64,000 nucleotides of DNA from Pseudoips prasinana (GCA_951640165.1 OX621247.1:32834001-32898000); one strand, 5' to 3'; counted from the stretch's first letter, positions 1 to 11,359 are shown. Numbers and translations are program-made. The notes: generated by a model not told the origin, from the letters alone.

Positions 1-690
1 AAAAATTTGTAGTAGTCATATATATTGGTTTTGAGTCGGAGCTTGCTTTGTGTTCTAGAACTCCCACGGGACATGTTTTATTCCGCTAGTGCGGAAGTAT
101 ATTTATTATTTTTAAAAATTGCTTGACAAGGGGGCATTCAAGTATTACGTAAGCGCTTAAGACTAAACCTAACCTGATCAGAACTTCTCTAGGCACGTGG
201 TGGGTGGAGCCCCGGGAACGCGGGTAGCCTGCTCCAGTGACGCAAGCGTAGCTTAATTATTTACTTAGAAGTCTTACTTGCGATTGTGAAAGACGCTGTT
301 GTATTTTGTAGACCGATTTGGCACCGCAAAGAATCATACCTGTTGACAAAAGAACAAAAATATGTTATTAAATATTCTTTAAATAAGTAAGTTAATCATT
401 ATTGGACACCAAAATTATAACACCAATTAAGAAGAAGAAGAAAAAAATATTTACTGAGCACACATAATAAAGCGACATAAAATATAAATAAATACCATAC
501 AAAATACTCCATTAGTGTTACTAAAACATTTTTGTGCGCTCAAATGACTAGCAGCTCAGCATGATGATACAACCACGATGTGGCTGTAACGCTGATTTTC
601 AGCTACCTGCCAGTGAGTCATAGATGTGCTACACAAATATGATACATAAAACAATACGTTTAATTAAGCGCCTATGCAACAGCAAATACT
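1..690. other. No gene seen; mostly unassigned AT-rich DNA
   Basis: No coding potential or known repeat was recognised apart from the short LINE relic at 198-240. Low-complexity A-rich tracts occur at about 430-490. Confidence 0.5.
198..240 (-). mobile_element. Relic of R1-like LINE 3' UTR
   Basis: The reverse complement carries CCCGCGTTCCCGGGGCTCC, the GC-rich block also found in the 3' UTRs of the LINE copies at 14.2-14.7 kb and 40.35-40.52 kb. Only about 40 bp survive. Confidence 0.5.
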
Positions 691-863
691 ACGTTTTTTA
701 AGGGCGCCGTTGACGAGCGTTTGTAGCGATGCAAAGGCGCGTTAGGATCGCGTTTGTATCAATACAAACAAAAATAAACTGCTCTGTAGGTTAAAAGTGT
801 CTCTGTACGCGAATTTCTAAAACCCGCGACGCGACGCGACGGTGCTTTTAAAAAACGTGGTGT
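686..863. mobile_element. Possible short MITE with imperfect terminal inverted repeats
   Basis: ACGTTTTTTAAGGGCGCCG at 691 is mirrored by CGGTGCTTTTAAAAAACGT ending at 858, so about 20 bp pair with a few mismatches. The interior includes GCGACGCGACGCGAC. No target duplication was identified. Confidence 0.35.
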
Positions 864-1560
864 GTGCATGTTATCTTATTTAACAAGATTTTACGAATGG
901 TGGTCCGGGATTTAACAAAAAGTAGATATTTCTTAGTGCAAACTATTTTTTTACAGTACCCTGTTTACTTTTCATAATATATAAATAAATGCATAGGTAC
1001 ATATATATATTGAAGGTGAAAATTTAGGGGTGAGTTTTTAATTCAAGTAAAATTGAAGGCGAATTAAGTGGTTTTAATACAAGTGAAAAAGTGCGAGTGA
1101 ATAAAGTACTACATATTAGTAAAGTATTACAACTAGTATAGTGCTGTAGTGACTGTCGTGCAAAATAACTGGCAGTTAATTTTTATTACACCCCAGAAGC
1201 ACGTTCTCCTCGTAATTTGCGACAGAAAAGATAAATCGCAGAAAACAAAGAATTTTTGCCTTTTCTCGCCCAGTTTTAATTCTGCGAATCTTTTTACAGC
1301 ACTCTGCGGGTAGTTAAAAAAGGGATAATCTGTTTGGTTTACCGTGTTATTGCGGAATATATAGCCTTTATAAGTATGGCGATGTTATAGTCTTCTTAGT
1401 TATATAAGTATACTATTACTCCAACTGTGATCTGGTTTAAGAGTGTTATATTCCATGTGAGGATATGTAATATACATAAGGTACTTAGGTATTCTTAAAA
1501 CGCGGATATTATGTCAATTCGAATGTCAAATAATCGAATATCAATGGATCGAACACTATA
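864..1560. other. No gene seen
   Basis: AT-rich DNA without recognised repeats or an open frame of note. Confidence 0.45.
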
Positions 1561-1564
1561 AATC

Positions 1565-1972
1565 GAATCGTTTAAATCGTCGATTTCCCGACCGTGACTG
1601 AGCACCTTCCGGGGACTCGTCAGCTTCGCCCGGAAATCGCCGAGTTTCGTCCACTAAACGCTTAGTGACATTTCATTGTGTGCCATATTAACAGGGTTGC
1701 AGCAATGAGTAAGAGCCGAGCATGGGACTAGTGCCTATTCTAAGGTTGTCTAGAAGAAACTGTAAGAAATCCTAAGCTTCCTCTTTCATCAGATGCACGA
1801 CTAAGCTGCGGTACACCCTCCCAACGTGTTTCCAGACTCATACAACACGGGTTTATTGGAGGCTAGATTGAACCGGCATCTTATGGGTACGCGTGGTCCA
1901 CCTTCCATCACATCTTCACTTACCATTCGATGCGAATGTGGTAAAGCGCAAACCCATCCCGCATAAAAAAAG
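1565..1972 (+). mobile_element. Non-LTR retrotransposon 3' region (relic)
   Basis: The block around CATTTCATTGTGTGCCA at 1670 recurs at 25.73 kb. The stretch 1785-1972 (CAACGTGTTTCCAGACTCA, CGCGTGGTCCACCTTCCATC) ends in an A-run, as expected of a LINE 3' end on the plus strand. The similarity to lepidopteran LINE tails is from recall. The frame is heavily broken. Confidence 0.45.
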
Positions 1973-2184
1973 AGTTTACTGTTACAACAAGCGTAGTTAT
2001 TAGCTTGCAAAATAAAAATAATTAAATACGTTTATTTTTCCTTCCACAACTTATAACTTAAGGCTAGATTATAACTATAAATGACTAAATACTATTTACA
2101 TTTGTGAAGGACTGGTGCCTGAAATAGGTTGCGAAAACCTATGCCACAGGTCACCAGGCCCCCCTCATGGAAAAGTAGTATGTA

Positions 2185-2319
2185 CAGACGCCAGCACATC
2201 CAGCTAGTCTTATCTGGCAATTTACTTTAATAGATTTTCAACTTTATAACATAACCATAAGGTTCACTTTCAATCGGGGAAATTTGACAGATTGGATTAG
2301 CTTGATGTGCTGGCGTCTG
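2185..2319. mobile_element. MITE-135, copy 1 (TA-flanked, palindromic)
   Basis: The element runs from CAGACGCCAGCACATC to GATGTGCTGGCGTCTG with TA on both sides. Length is 135 bp. The interior has the shared segment ATAGATTTTCAACTTTATAA, here inverted relative to most other copies. TA duplication plus inverted ends suggests a Tc1/mariner-type nonautonomous element. Other copies lie at 5295, 15738, 21769, 24203 and 60457. Confidence 0.75.
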
Positions 2320-2679
2320 TACATAGTTTAGGCAGTAGGTACATAGGCTTAAAATTATATTTCTAGCGAGAGAAGGGATGCAGAGAAGTATGTATATGTC
2401 AGTGTGGGAGTGTTAATAAACGTGTAAAAATAGGAAAATAATGTGAACGGCTTACCTAAATGATATATATGCTACGTTAACATAGTGAGGTTGCCGTCCA
2501 ATTATTCCATTTACCCGTATAACACCACAATGTAGTTCCACTTAGCAATAGTTCGACAACTATTGTTCGGTAGTTAAACGAGTTAGTTACTGTTGCTGCC
2601 CTAGATATAAGCCTTCACTAGGTTTCCCATACGTTAGGACTTATACGGACATTAACAACCTAATTTAAACCTACTATAT

Positions 2680-2946
2680 GTGCATAAAAATATCGATTCC
2701 TTCTGTAAAAGGAGCGATACACATAATGTAAATACTAGATTTAAGATTAATCTCATATTGCATACTACCCGTCTCCACAAAATAAGTAACTCTTTTATGA
2801 GGCAATGTATAAGATTCTATAACAAATTTCCCTGTGATATTAAAGAATTTTCTGGTAGTTTTTCTCAGTACCTGCCACGTCATGCACTGCACGGTAGGAT
2901 AAAAAATATGACGATTCCACATAAATGTATAATTTATACGGAATAA
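2680..2946 (+). pseudogene. LINE reverse transcriptase C-terminal relic
   Basis: An 88-codon open stretch encodes a segment with SFMRQCIRFYNKFPCDIKEFS. This resembles the tail after the RT domain of jockey/CR1-like elements, where an 'S(F)xxQ.IRLYNKLP..I' pattern is common. It is followed by an A-rich stretch and TTTGGACTTTGACTTTGA, a plausible 3' end. It lacks the RT core and any start context, so it is a 5'-truncated fragment. The family is inferred from motif recall only. Confidence 0.5.
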
Positions 2947-3524
2947 AGAAGTTTTGATTTGGACTTTGACTTTGAAAAACGCTACTTAAATTTAAGCCGG
3001 CCGTTTAACCATGGGTTATCAAAATTTTCATTTAAAAACCCGATCTAACTTTGACAAGCGGTGATAAATTAACGTCAAAATTTAAACCAGATGGCGGATT
3101 TCAATTACCTCAGCTGACGTTCTGTTTGACATTTGTTTGGTGATTGGGGTTTTATGGAAGTTATTGGCTGTTTTAAGTTTTAAAATAAATACTGAATTTC
3201 AGTTAGATTAATTATCATAAACTTGAAAATCCATCGAAAAAATCAAGTCCTTTAAAATACACTGTTAGAATCATAGATTTACCTATCTATTGACACATCA
3301 TCCGATTTACTTGATTAATTTTAGTCAAGCTCTATACCAGTCCCAGAAACGGTGACAGTGTAAAATAAAATGACTTTACTTAGCTGAGAAGCCTTTAAGT
3401 AGGATTTTTAATAAAGAAATAGTCGAGTGAGTGGTGGAGCGGGGTTTTCTACCTAAGCCATGGATAAGCGGCGAATCACGGCATTATTATAAATAAGAAC
3501 GTTATTCGTCCCCTTATTTCTGAC

Positions 3525-3585
3525 GGGTAGTGGTTACCCTAGTATCCGGGTTGTTAAAGCCACCCAGTACCTACGCCTCCAACAT
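3525..3585 (-). mobile_element. SINE-5S fragment
   Basis: GTAGTGGTTACCCTAGTATC and the following bases match the 3' part of the 5S-like SINE, whose fuller copy is at 45642-45911. Confidence 0.5.
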
Positions 3586-3621
3586 AATATATTTTAGTTT
3601 TAAAGCATTAATATACTATAA

Positions 3622-3808
3622 TATCCTCAGACATTATTATCCAAACTAAGCAGAGCTGGAACTATGGAAACTAGATATTTGATATACTACTTTTCTTTTG
3701 TAAATACATACTTATATAGATAATTACAACCAGAGTCAGGATAAACAGAAATGTTACATACAAATATCTATCCTGGGTTTGATTCCAAGTATTTACCAAC
3801 CACGCCAA
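3622..3808 (-). mobile_element. SINE-D copy
   Basis: Reading the minus strand gives the SINE-D order: GGCGTGGTTGGTAAATACTT, a degenerate B-box region, CTGACTCTGGTTGTAATTAT, GTATGTATTTACAAAAG, then CTCTGCTTAGTTTGG. This is a nearly complete but diverged copy. Confidence 0.65.
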
Positions 3809-4022
3809 TAATGAACATCTTTAAAAGTTGCCTAATTTGGCTAAAATGTGCGCCTTCGCGAGCAGTATAGCCATATGTTAGTCTTTAAGGTAATTGTTTC
3901 ACCCCGCTTATATCGCAACAGGGGACATTCCTTTCCACTAATCCAGGACCATCAGTGTGGTACTACGGTAGTGAAAACCCGTGTCTCTAATAGAGACATG
4001 GGTATTCATTACCGTACCGTAC

Positions 4023-4069
4023 CGGTCGAACGCTGCGCTGTATAGAGACTCTCTATACAGCGTTCGACC
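4023..4069. repeat. Hairpin (inverted repeat)
   Basis: GGTCGAACGCTG at 4023 pairs with CAGCGTTCGACC ending at 4069. TATAGAGA/TCTCTATA pair near the CT loop. The left arm has five extra bases (CGCTG). Confidence 0.6.
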
Positions 4070-4083
4070 AATGCAATAAAATT

Positions 4084-4680
4084 AAAACCGGCCAAGTGCG
4101 AGTCGGACTCGCCCATGTAGGGGTTCCGTAGCAGCAAGTATTTCAGTTGATTAAATGAAAGCAAATTGCGGTTTACGATTTATGATGTATTAAAAAACAA
4201 CTACTTGCTAGATCTCGTTCAAACAAATTTTCGTTGTTAGTTTGCATGGTAATGTACATCATATATATTTTTTAGTTTTATCATTCTCTTAGTTTAGATG
4301 TTACAGGGGGTGGACACACATTTTACCACTTTGGAGGTGTCTTTCGCGCAAACTGTTCAGTTTAGAAAAAAAGGATATTAGAAACCTCAATATAATTTTT
4401 GAAGACCTATCCATAGACACCCCACATGTATGGGAACGACGAAAAATTTTTTTTTGAGTTTCGTTCAATGTATGGGGACCCCTCCAAAATTATTGTTCTT
4501 TTTCTATTTTTCAAAAATCTTAATGCGGTGCACCGAATACATCTACTTACCAAGTTTCAGCAGTACAGCTCTTATAGTTTCGGAAAAAAAGTGGCTGTGT
4601 CATACGGACGGACAGACAGACAGACATGACGAATCTATAAGGGTTCCGTTTTTTGCCATTTGGCTCCGTAACCCTAAAAA
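4084..4680 (+). repeat. Interspersed repeat beginning CCGGCCAAGTGCGAGTCGG
   Basis: A dispersed lepidopteran-type repeat (recall): the start is GGCCAAGTGCGAGTCGGACT. The end has GGACGGACAGACAGACAGAC, then GGGTTCCGTTTTTTGCC and CCGTAACCCTAAAAA. The start also occurs at 37.43 kb. Small open frames here are by-products. I do not know its class. Confidence 0.55.
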
Positions 4681-4684
4681 GACA

Positions 4685-4760
4685 ACAAGTCAATGGCAGC
4701 CACCATGGGATTGGTTGGACACTGTATGTGTCTAATCCTGGTTGCTGCCATTGACTCGTT
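4685..4760. repeat. Hairpin (inverted repeat)
   Basis: AGTCAATGGCAGCCACCA at 4688 is mirrored by TGGTTGCTGCCATTGACT ending at 4756, with one mismatch in 18, around a spacer of about 33 bp. It abuts the repeat ending at 4680. Confidence 0.65.
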
Positions 4761-4849
4761 ACTTTTAGATAGAGCAATTTCGTGTGACGGTCAGTACAAA
4801 GTTGTAATCTTCGACACTTTTTCAAAACCATTACTTGGGCTTCGATGAA

Positions 4850-5088
4850 TACTTACTTATCGTATGGGCAGTGGTTACCCTAGTGTCAGAGTTGTTCAAG
4901 TCGGCTAGGAGGCCTCTGACATGGCTTAACGACTGTTGTCTAATGGCTACAAACGGGACCGACAGCTTAACGTGCCCTCCGAAGCACGTAGACACTCAGA
5001 TATTAAACCACTTTGGTGGTCACGCATCTATGGACTGACCGCGAGCCTAGTTGCTTACCCTCGCCGTCAACTTACGGACCAGTGCGAG
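4850..5088 (-). mobile_element. SINE-5S copy 1
   Basis: On the minus strand a 5S-like head precedes the body with GTGCTTCGGAGGGCACGTTA and the tail CTGCCCATACGATAAGTAAG. The head here is diverged. The family is defined at 45642-45911. Confidence 0.7.
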
Positions 5089-5294
5089 ATAAAGAAGTCG
5101 CTGTCCTTTATTTAGCAAGTTTGCATGGAAATCAGTCCGCGTGATCTTTGGCTGTTAACCCCTTCCTGCAAATCAAGTCTCCTTATTTACGGACACGAAA
5201 AATTCTGTATAATTTTACGACTTCCATGTATTACGTTTTCTTCACATAGTTTACGACTTGTCCTTTATTGCGTTCGCTTTTACAGAGACATGTA

Positions 5295-5426
5295 CAGACG
5301 CCAGCATATCAAGCTACCTGAATCTGTGAATCTCCCCAATTGAAAGTGAACCTTATGCTTTTGTGATAAAGTTGAAAATCTATAAAAGAAATTTGACAGA
5401 TGGACAGTTGGATGTGCAGGCGTCTG
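5295..5426. mobile_element. MITE-135, copy 2
   Basis: TA-flanked CAGACGCCAGC to CAGGCGTCTG, about 132 bp, with internal AAGTTGAAAATCTATAAAAG. Confidence 0.75.
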
Positions 5427-5444
5427 TACATCTAACTGGTAAAA

Positions 5445-5560
5445 TCCTACTAACATTATAAATGCAAAAGTTTTTGAGTATGTGTGTTACTTTTTCACGC
5501 AAAAACTACGGAATAGATTTTGATGAACCTTTGTAGTAATATAGCTTGTACGCCAGTCTC
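5445..5560 (+). mobile_element. Helitron 5' fragment (Hel-A)
   Basis: It begins TCCTACTAACATTATAAATG, the 5' TC terminus of the Hel-A family, and continues with the CACGCAAAAACTAC and TTGTAGTAATATAGCTT segments. The 3' hairpin is missing. Confidence 0.6.
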
Positions 5561-5643
5561 TTGTAAGAGTAGACACGATCATTACTAGTATCAAAATTAC
5601 CCATTTAAGAAATTATTGCGACCACTTTATTATGATTATATAT

Positions 5644-5750
5644 TACTAGCTGCACCCCGCGGTTCCACCCGCGTTAAAGTAGTTTTGGCGTAAAAGAGTA
5701 ACAAACATATATCTATACTTACAAACTTTCGCATTTATAATATTAGTAGA
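5644..5750 (-). mobile_element. Hel-A copy, internally deleted
   Basis: ACTAGCTGCACCCCGCGG is the reverse-strand 3' terminus. CATTTATAATATTAGTAGA is the 5' terminus. Most of the centre is lost. Confidence 0.6.
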
Positions 5751-5874
5751 ATGTGTATCTCTAGCGGTTTTGGCAGTGCACGCCAGAATAGCTCGCAAAT
5801 GGTAGATATGTTCTTACTTACTTGACACTTATCGTCATATTTTGGACAATTCACACAATATCTTTATAAATTGT

Positions 5875-6010
5875 AGCCTATGTGTTATGTTGATGTATAA
5901 GCTATATTATTGTAAAGTTTCATTAAAATCCATTCTGTAGTTTTTACGTGAAAGAGTAACAAACGTCCATCCATACTTCCAAACTTTCGCGTTTATAATA
6001 TTAGTAGGAT
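5875..6010 (-). mobile_element. Hel-A copy lacking its 3' hairpin
   Basis: It runs from TAGCCTATGTGTTA to ATAATATTAGTAGGAT, the complement of the 5' TCCTACTAATATTAT start. Confidence 0.6.
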
Positions 6011-7121
6011 GATTTTTTTTAATAAGCAGATGCTGTAACACTACCTTAAATATACGCCTATCTCAAAGTCTTCTACACGTGAACAGTCATTTAGCTGTTA
6101 TTTTAAAGTTCAGGACACACCATCACGCATACTGCTGCATTGCAATAGTGAGAACTGCCAGCTAGCAAACTTCTTGAAAGAGCCGAAAATGATGTAGGAG
6201 GCATTTTTGAGGACTCCTCTACTCTTGGGCGCCTGGACGGAACTGAAATGGTCCCAGTAGCAAAAGAAAGTTATGCAAAATACCTAAATGAAGAGGTTAC
6301 TTGCGGAAACCATTCGTATTATACAATTGAATTGGGTTTCAATACACACTACCTCACACACGCTCAATATAGAGCCTGCTAAGTAATTCAATAAATAGAG
6401 ATTTAACCATTTCAAATTTATCATGAACTTTGCAGCATGTTAAAGACTCATTTTCAAAGTTGGTGGTGGTCCTAGTGCTAGGTATTATTTAGCATGTCTC
6501 GAGTGCAGGTCATAAGTTTCAGACGTTAACAAGGTACTTCTATAAACCAAACCTGCTGGGAAATTGACGATGTTTTGCTCATAGCTGTGATTAATTATGA
6601 GCAAACCGTTCATTCCTGTAGGTGTAGTTGGAATAGGGGAGAACCGCCAGGAGTCCACCCTATTAATATTTATTTGGACTCCTTTGAATTGGACGTAGTG
6701 GAGTGTGAGTTCAGGGCGTAGGGAGACTTCTTGCCGAAAGCATTTTCTGCAATTCAACCTTAGGGTAGTGCCGAAAAATCAAGTTTGAACTAAATGAAGA
6801 TACTTATTATAATATATATAAATAAAAATTCATCACCGAAATGTTTGAACGAACATAACTTCCAAACGACTCTACCAAATTGTATAAATCTTTCTTTTGC
6901 GTGGTCGTTCTTCTCAGGAGGTTTGTATGAAAAAAAAGTAATAGCAAATATTTAAAATTATTATTTTATATTAGGTGGGGCAGAAAAATTGTGAATAGTA
7001 GTTTTTTTTTTGTTGTTCTCACTTGAGCTCTATTTCTATTCTGTTTAAAACGCTTATAAAGTTTATCAGCCACAATTTTTATAAATTTTTGGTTTCTGTA
7101 TATTTGTTTCGATGACTTATT
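6011..7121. other. No gene seen
   Basis: Includes a small open frame at 6485-6757 (minus) without recognisable motifs. A diverged repeat is possible. I see no supported gene. Confidence 0.4.
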
Positions 7122-7313
7122 ATTCTACTAATACTATATGAAAGTTTGTAAGTATGGATGTATAAATGTATGGATATTTGTTACACTTTCAGTTGCATGA
7201 AAGAGCAACAAACATACACCCAAAAATTACGCAACGGATTTTGATGAAATTTTGTAGTAATATAGCATATATATCCGAGTTTTAACGCTTATTTAACACG
7301 GGGCACAGCTACT
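7122..7313 (+). mobile_element. Hel-A copy leading into the 129-bp satellite
   Basis: It starts TTCTACTAATACTATATGAA and passes through TGATGAAATTTTGTAGTAAT to ACACGGGGCACAGCTACT. The hairpin before the terminus is reduced. Its 3' end is the first repeat start of the following array. Confidence 0.65.
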
Positions 7314-8190
7314 ATTATATCTTAAAAAAATTTAATGTCAGCCCTATACCTTTATATGTCCACTTCGTACTTAACTAGGTAAGATAGGTAGAGCGGCAAA
7401 ACAATTCGGTGTATCTCTTATTTAACGCGGGGCACAGCTACTATTATATGTTTAACATATTAAATGTCAGCCCTATACCTTTAAATGTCTACTTTGTACT
7501 TAACTAGGTAAGGTAGGTAGAGTGGCAAAACAATTCGGTGTATCTCTTATTTAACGCGGGGCACAGCTACTATTATATGTTTAACATATTAAATGTCAGC
7601 CCTATACCTTTAAATGTCTACTTTGTACTTAACTAGGTAAGGTAGGTAGAGTGGCAAAACAATTCGGTGTATCTCTTATTTAACGCGGGGCACAGCTACT
7701 ATTATATGTTTAACATATTAAATGTCAGCCCTATACCTTTAAATGTCTACTTTGTACTTAACTAGGTAAGGTAGGTAGAGTGGCAAAACAATTCGGTGTA
7801 TCTCTTATTTAACGCGGGGCACAGCTACTATTATATGTTTAACATATTAAATGTCAGCCCTATACCTTTAAATGTCTACTTTGTACTTAACTAGGTAAGG
7901 TAGGTAGAGTGGCAAAACAATTCGGTGTATCTCTTATTTAACGCGGGGCACAGCTACTATTATATGTTTAACATATTAAATGTCAGCCCTATACCTTTAT
8001 ATGTCTACTTTGTACTTAACTAGGTAAGGTAGGTAGAGCGGCAAAACAATTCGGTGTATCTCTTATTTAACGCGGGGCACAGCTACTATTATATGTTTAA
8101 CATATTAAATGTCAGCCCTATACCTTTATATGTCTACTTTGTACTTAACTAGGTAAGGTAGGTAGAGCGGCAAAACAATTCGGTGTATCT
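7304..8190 (+). repeat. 129-bp tandem satellite, about 6.9 copies
   Basis: CACAGCTACTATTATAT recurs at 7304, 7433, 7562, 7691, 7820, 7949 and 8078, exactly 129 bp apart each time. Copies 2-5 share AAATGTCTAC and GAGTGG. Copies 6 and 7 share ATATGTCTAC and GAGCGG. Copy 1 is the most diverged. The last copy is cut at GTGTATCT. Each unit contains the Helitron 3' end GCGGGGCACAGCTACT. No coding frame of note. Confidence 0.95.
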
Positions 8191-8482
8191 CTCCTGAGCT
8201 CAGGTCTGTGATATTGTCACCTGACGTTACCACAGGTTAGCTACAAGGAGACCTGAGTAGATGCAGTATGTAGGCATGAGATAATTTTCCATTCGGTTTT
8301 CCTCATAATTTTCTGTCACGTACCCAAAAAATTCCATCACATTACGATGGTAATAGGCCATTGATATGAAGGTTTAACTATATCTTTGAATATTAATAGG
8401 CACCTAAGTAAAGTCAGTACACTCAACAAAGGATAAATATGCAAAGTATTACATACATATACCTACAGGTAGTTGTTTATTT

Positions 8483-8734
8483 GTTTATCGTATGGGTAGT
8501 GGTAACCCTAGTGTCAGAGTTGTTCAAGCCGCCCAGTAGGCCTCCGACATGGCTTAACGACTGTTGTCTAATGACTACAACCGGGACCGACAGCTTAACG
8601 TGCCCTCCGAAGCACGGAGACGCTCAGAACTTAAACCACTTTGGCGGTCACCCATCTATGGACTGACCGCGAGCTTAGTTGCTTAACCTCGCCGATCGCT
8701 TACAGACCGGTGAGAGCATCTAGCTATGAGCGCC
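8483..8734 (-). mobile_element. SINE-5S copy 2 (near full length)
   Basis: The minus strand reads GGCGCTCATAGCTAGATGCT, then the 5S-like TAGATGGGTGACCGCC, then the body GTGCTTCGGAGGGCACGTTA and the tail. Little diverged. Confidence 0.8.
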
Positions 8735-9070
8735 ATATATACAGGTAGTGATCATAGATTAATTAATACCTAGAGGACACCACAAAAAGAGAGCACTTCT
8801 TCACTTTTTCGTATAGAAACTGGTCAGCCTAGTGTTAGAAGTAGTCAAGCCCTCTTCTTCTCTTCTAAGAGGGACAGAGAATCTCTAGTTGCGAAAATTT
8901 CGTTTTGGCACCTAAGACTGAGGGAAAATAAGCGATACGTTAGAACCTGTTCACTAATATTGCGCCAGGTATACATAATTGACGCGTGTATTGTTAGCCG
9001 TTCTATTAATTTGACTATGTATGCCCTGTTCTTGTCATACGAACTATATTAGAGTACTACTACTGACTGT

Positions 9071-9255
9071 ACGTGTGGGGCAGCGGCTAAGACAGTCGCC
9101 TCGCCGCTTCGTGTCGCGGGTTCGAGTCCCGCGCCGGACAACAATTTGTGTGACCCATAAATTGTTGTTCTGAGTCTGGATGTAATTTGTGTCCGTCTAT
9201 TACATGTTAGTAAAGTAACTCGCGACACAGGGATTAGATTCCCTAGTGCATGAGT
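9071..9255 (+). mobile_element. SINE-B copy 1 (tRNA-like head)
   Basis: The head GGGGCAGCGGCTAAGACAG is A-box-like and CGGGTTCGAGTCCCG is B-box-like. The body AGTCTGGATGTAATTTGTGT follows. Further copies are at 11.94, 26.95-27.22 and 38.4-38.8 kb. Pol III-promoted SINE, not a functional tRNA. Confidence 0.75.
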
Positions 9256-10395
9256 GGTCGTAAAAAAAGGTGTTATGACATTTAAATTAACTTAGTGGTG
9301 TTAAATTAAGTATTGCCAACATTAAAAGGTGACAATATTTTGAAAATACTTATTAAAAAAAACAATTTATTTTCTAAAGGATTGTATATTGACAAATGCC
9401 GTAATCAAAGCACACAAACGTCACCCATACGTTGTTAGAAAGACCAATTTAAATGCGACTTCCATTATATAACGTTTTCCTTGACTGTACAAAGCTATCA
9501 ATGGAGCCACCGTTTAGCGATAAGGTTTTATTTTCCTGTTCACTGTACTTCGAAGGGCGAAGGTTCTAGAGAAATGCGATAGCTGCCTCCTAAAGTACAG
9601 GTAAGTACTGTAGGTGTTTAACTGCGTAATAAAGTGAACTTATGATAACGACACATTGTTAGTCGTTGTAGAGATTGCTGCTATTCACGTAGTAGAGTCG
9701 TTGAAACAGGGTAGTCCCCCCCATTCAAAATTTAGTTGTTGGTGTAGCAATGATTGGCACTTGTCTGTGTAGCATTCCTCATTGCTACATTTTTTTGGAA
9801 AGATAGACTGGTAGTTTCCCCTTGCTTTCCACTCCGCAGTATCTTGACCGTTGAAGCCATTCTGGTGGCGCCCAAGATAATCTGCCACAAAGCCAGATCA
9901 CGATCGAGTACAGAGTGTAGTCAAGTACCCAAAAATCCAGGGTTTGTCTTGCGGAAATAAATCTAAACTATGGGCACACTACTCTACCTGAATAATCCGA
10001 AAAACCATCCTCATGATGAAAATGATGTTTATAGTAAGCCTAGGAGGCTTTCACTGCTCAACCAGACAAAAGTGGCAAGCGGGGGGTTATAGCCAGTAAA
10101 TCAAATCCATCCAAATGGCAGGCTTTGGGGTATATGGCTATAACCAGCAGCGGATGGCTGCTGATGCGATGACGTTTTTACCCCTCATTCAATCCCAACT
10201 AAACTAACTTTTAGTGTCAATGCATTTCTTTCTTTTCAAAGAGACAGGGCATCTTTAGTTGTGTCAATTTAGTTTTGGCGCGAAATACTGAGCAAAAATA
10301 AACAATACGTTAGAACTTGCGCCGTGTTAGTTGTCCTACGATATTTATTTATTATATTTTTACAAAAATACTGCTTCCTGTGTGGCTGAGAGCAT
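9256..10395. other. No gene supported; repeat-like DNA
   Basis: TAGCGATAAGG at 9517 recalls the 3' UTR of the CR1/jockey-like LINE seen at 34.0-34.25 kb. The stretch 9660-9900 looks repeat-like, but I cannot assign it. No coding gene recognised. Confidence 0.4.
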
Positions 10396-10632
10396 TCAAT
10401 ATTGCTATACCATCTCATCCCATGGGGAGGAGAGGAAATTGTCTAGAGGGAATATCTTCTAGAGAACGGGCAGCAGCGTCTCTCTGTGTGCTATGACCAT
10501 TATGCTGCGATCGCAAAATCGGCTACCAAGCGTGGCGATTATGGCATATATCTCCAAAATTATGGACACAACTCCTGGAAATATTTTGGGGATCCTTAGT
10601 CCAGCATCATCGGCTGACATGATGTTGATCAA
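10396..10632 (+). mobile_element. RTE-type LINE-tail/SINE family copy
   Basis: It follows the order CCATCTCATCCCATGGG, AGAGAACGGGCAGCAGCG, CTATGACCAT, GGCGATTATGGCATAT, then GGCTGACATGATGTTGAT. Copies at 16.47, 30.9, 38.15 and 45.6-46.05 kb share this order. Ending in GATGAT-like repeats is typical of RTE-clade 3' ends. Confidence 0.6.
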
Positions 10633-10867
10633 AATACTTCCAGCGTCTAAATTACAATAAATAATATTTCAATACAAAGTTTCCTCCTATTTAAAGGAAA
10701 GCCATGTGAAATAATAGTTTATTCACAGTACCTATGCCGGCAATACGGTGTGACAAGTTGTCAGTTTCATCAATGCCGTGTCGTGCCGCGTGCGCCCGCG
10801 CATCAGTAATCACGACAAGGTTACAGTGTTAATGGAGACAATTTCTGTTATGTAAGTTGAGATGTTG

Positions 10868-10950
10868 ACTGCCTCGTTGGTCTAGCGGTGGCATGTTCAG
10901 GCGCAGATAATAAGGTCCTGGTATCAAATACCGCAAAGTGATACTAGAAA
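10868..10950 (+). mobile_element. SINE-A head fragment
   Basis: CTCGTTGGTCTAGCGGTGG is the A-box side. The B box is degraded (GGTATCAAATACC). Only the head and a little body remain. Confidence 0.55.
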
Positions 10951-10957
10951 AAAAAAA

Positions 10958-11032
10958 CTTTTGTCAACCTTCTTTCATTCATCCTTTCTAAATGCCCAAA
11001 CCATCTCAGCCCTTTCATACCTTTTTCAATTT
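10958..11032 (-). mobile_element. LINE coding relic (short)
   Basis: TCATCCTTTCTAAATGCCCA matches the reverse-strand segment coding the [10 protein letters not shown] region of the LINE at 29.2-29.5 kb. Confidence 0.5.
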
Positions 11033-11039
11033 ATAATAG

Positions 11040-11359
11040 ACTAGCTGTGCCCCGCGGTTTTACCTGCGTTAAACATTATAAATGATCACAGCTCCTACCC
11101 GTAGGTTATAGCGTGATAATATGTAGCCTATATGTTGACCCGACCTCTAAGTAATTTTCATGCAAAATTTGAATTAAATCCAGGCAGTACTTTTTGAGTT
11201 TAGCCTGGACATACATACAGACAAACAGATAAACAGAAAAAAATTCTAAAAACTATATTTTTGGCTTCGATATTGATTGTAGATCAATATCGAAGTATCC
11301 TTTAAAAAAATATTCAATGTACAGTTTTGACTTTCCTACGATTTTATTATATGTATAGA
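11040..11359 (-). mobile_element. Helitron Hel-B, copy 1
   Basis: On the minus strand it starts ATCTATACATATAATAAAAT and ends GGGGCACAGCTAGT, with the short GC hairpin before the end. The interior has ATATAGTTTTTAGAATTTTT and GGTCGGGTCAACATATAGGC. Full-length nonautonomous copy. Confidence 0.75.

Noticed and set aside
4426..4831. Overlapping open frames of 67-101 codons
   Set aside because: They lie within an interspersed repeat and an adjacent hairpin. No protein motif.
7304..8190. CRISPR-like array
   Set aside because: The 129-bp units are contiguous without unique spacers, and the genome is eukaryotic.
9071..9150. tRNA gene (clear A- and B-box-like motifs)
   Set aside because: The same head occurs in several dispersed copies followed by a SINE body. 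No complete cloverleaf was supported.
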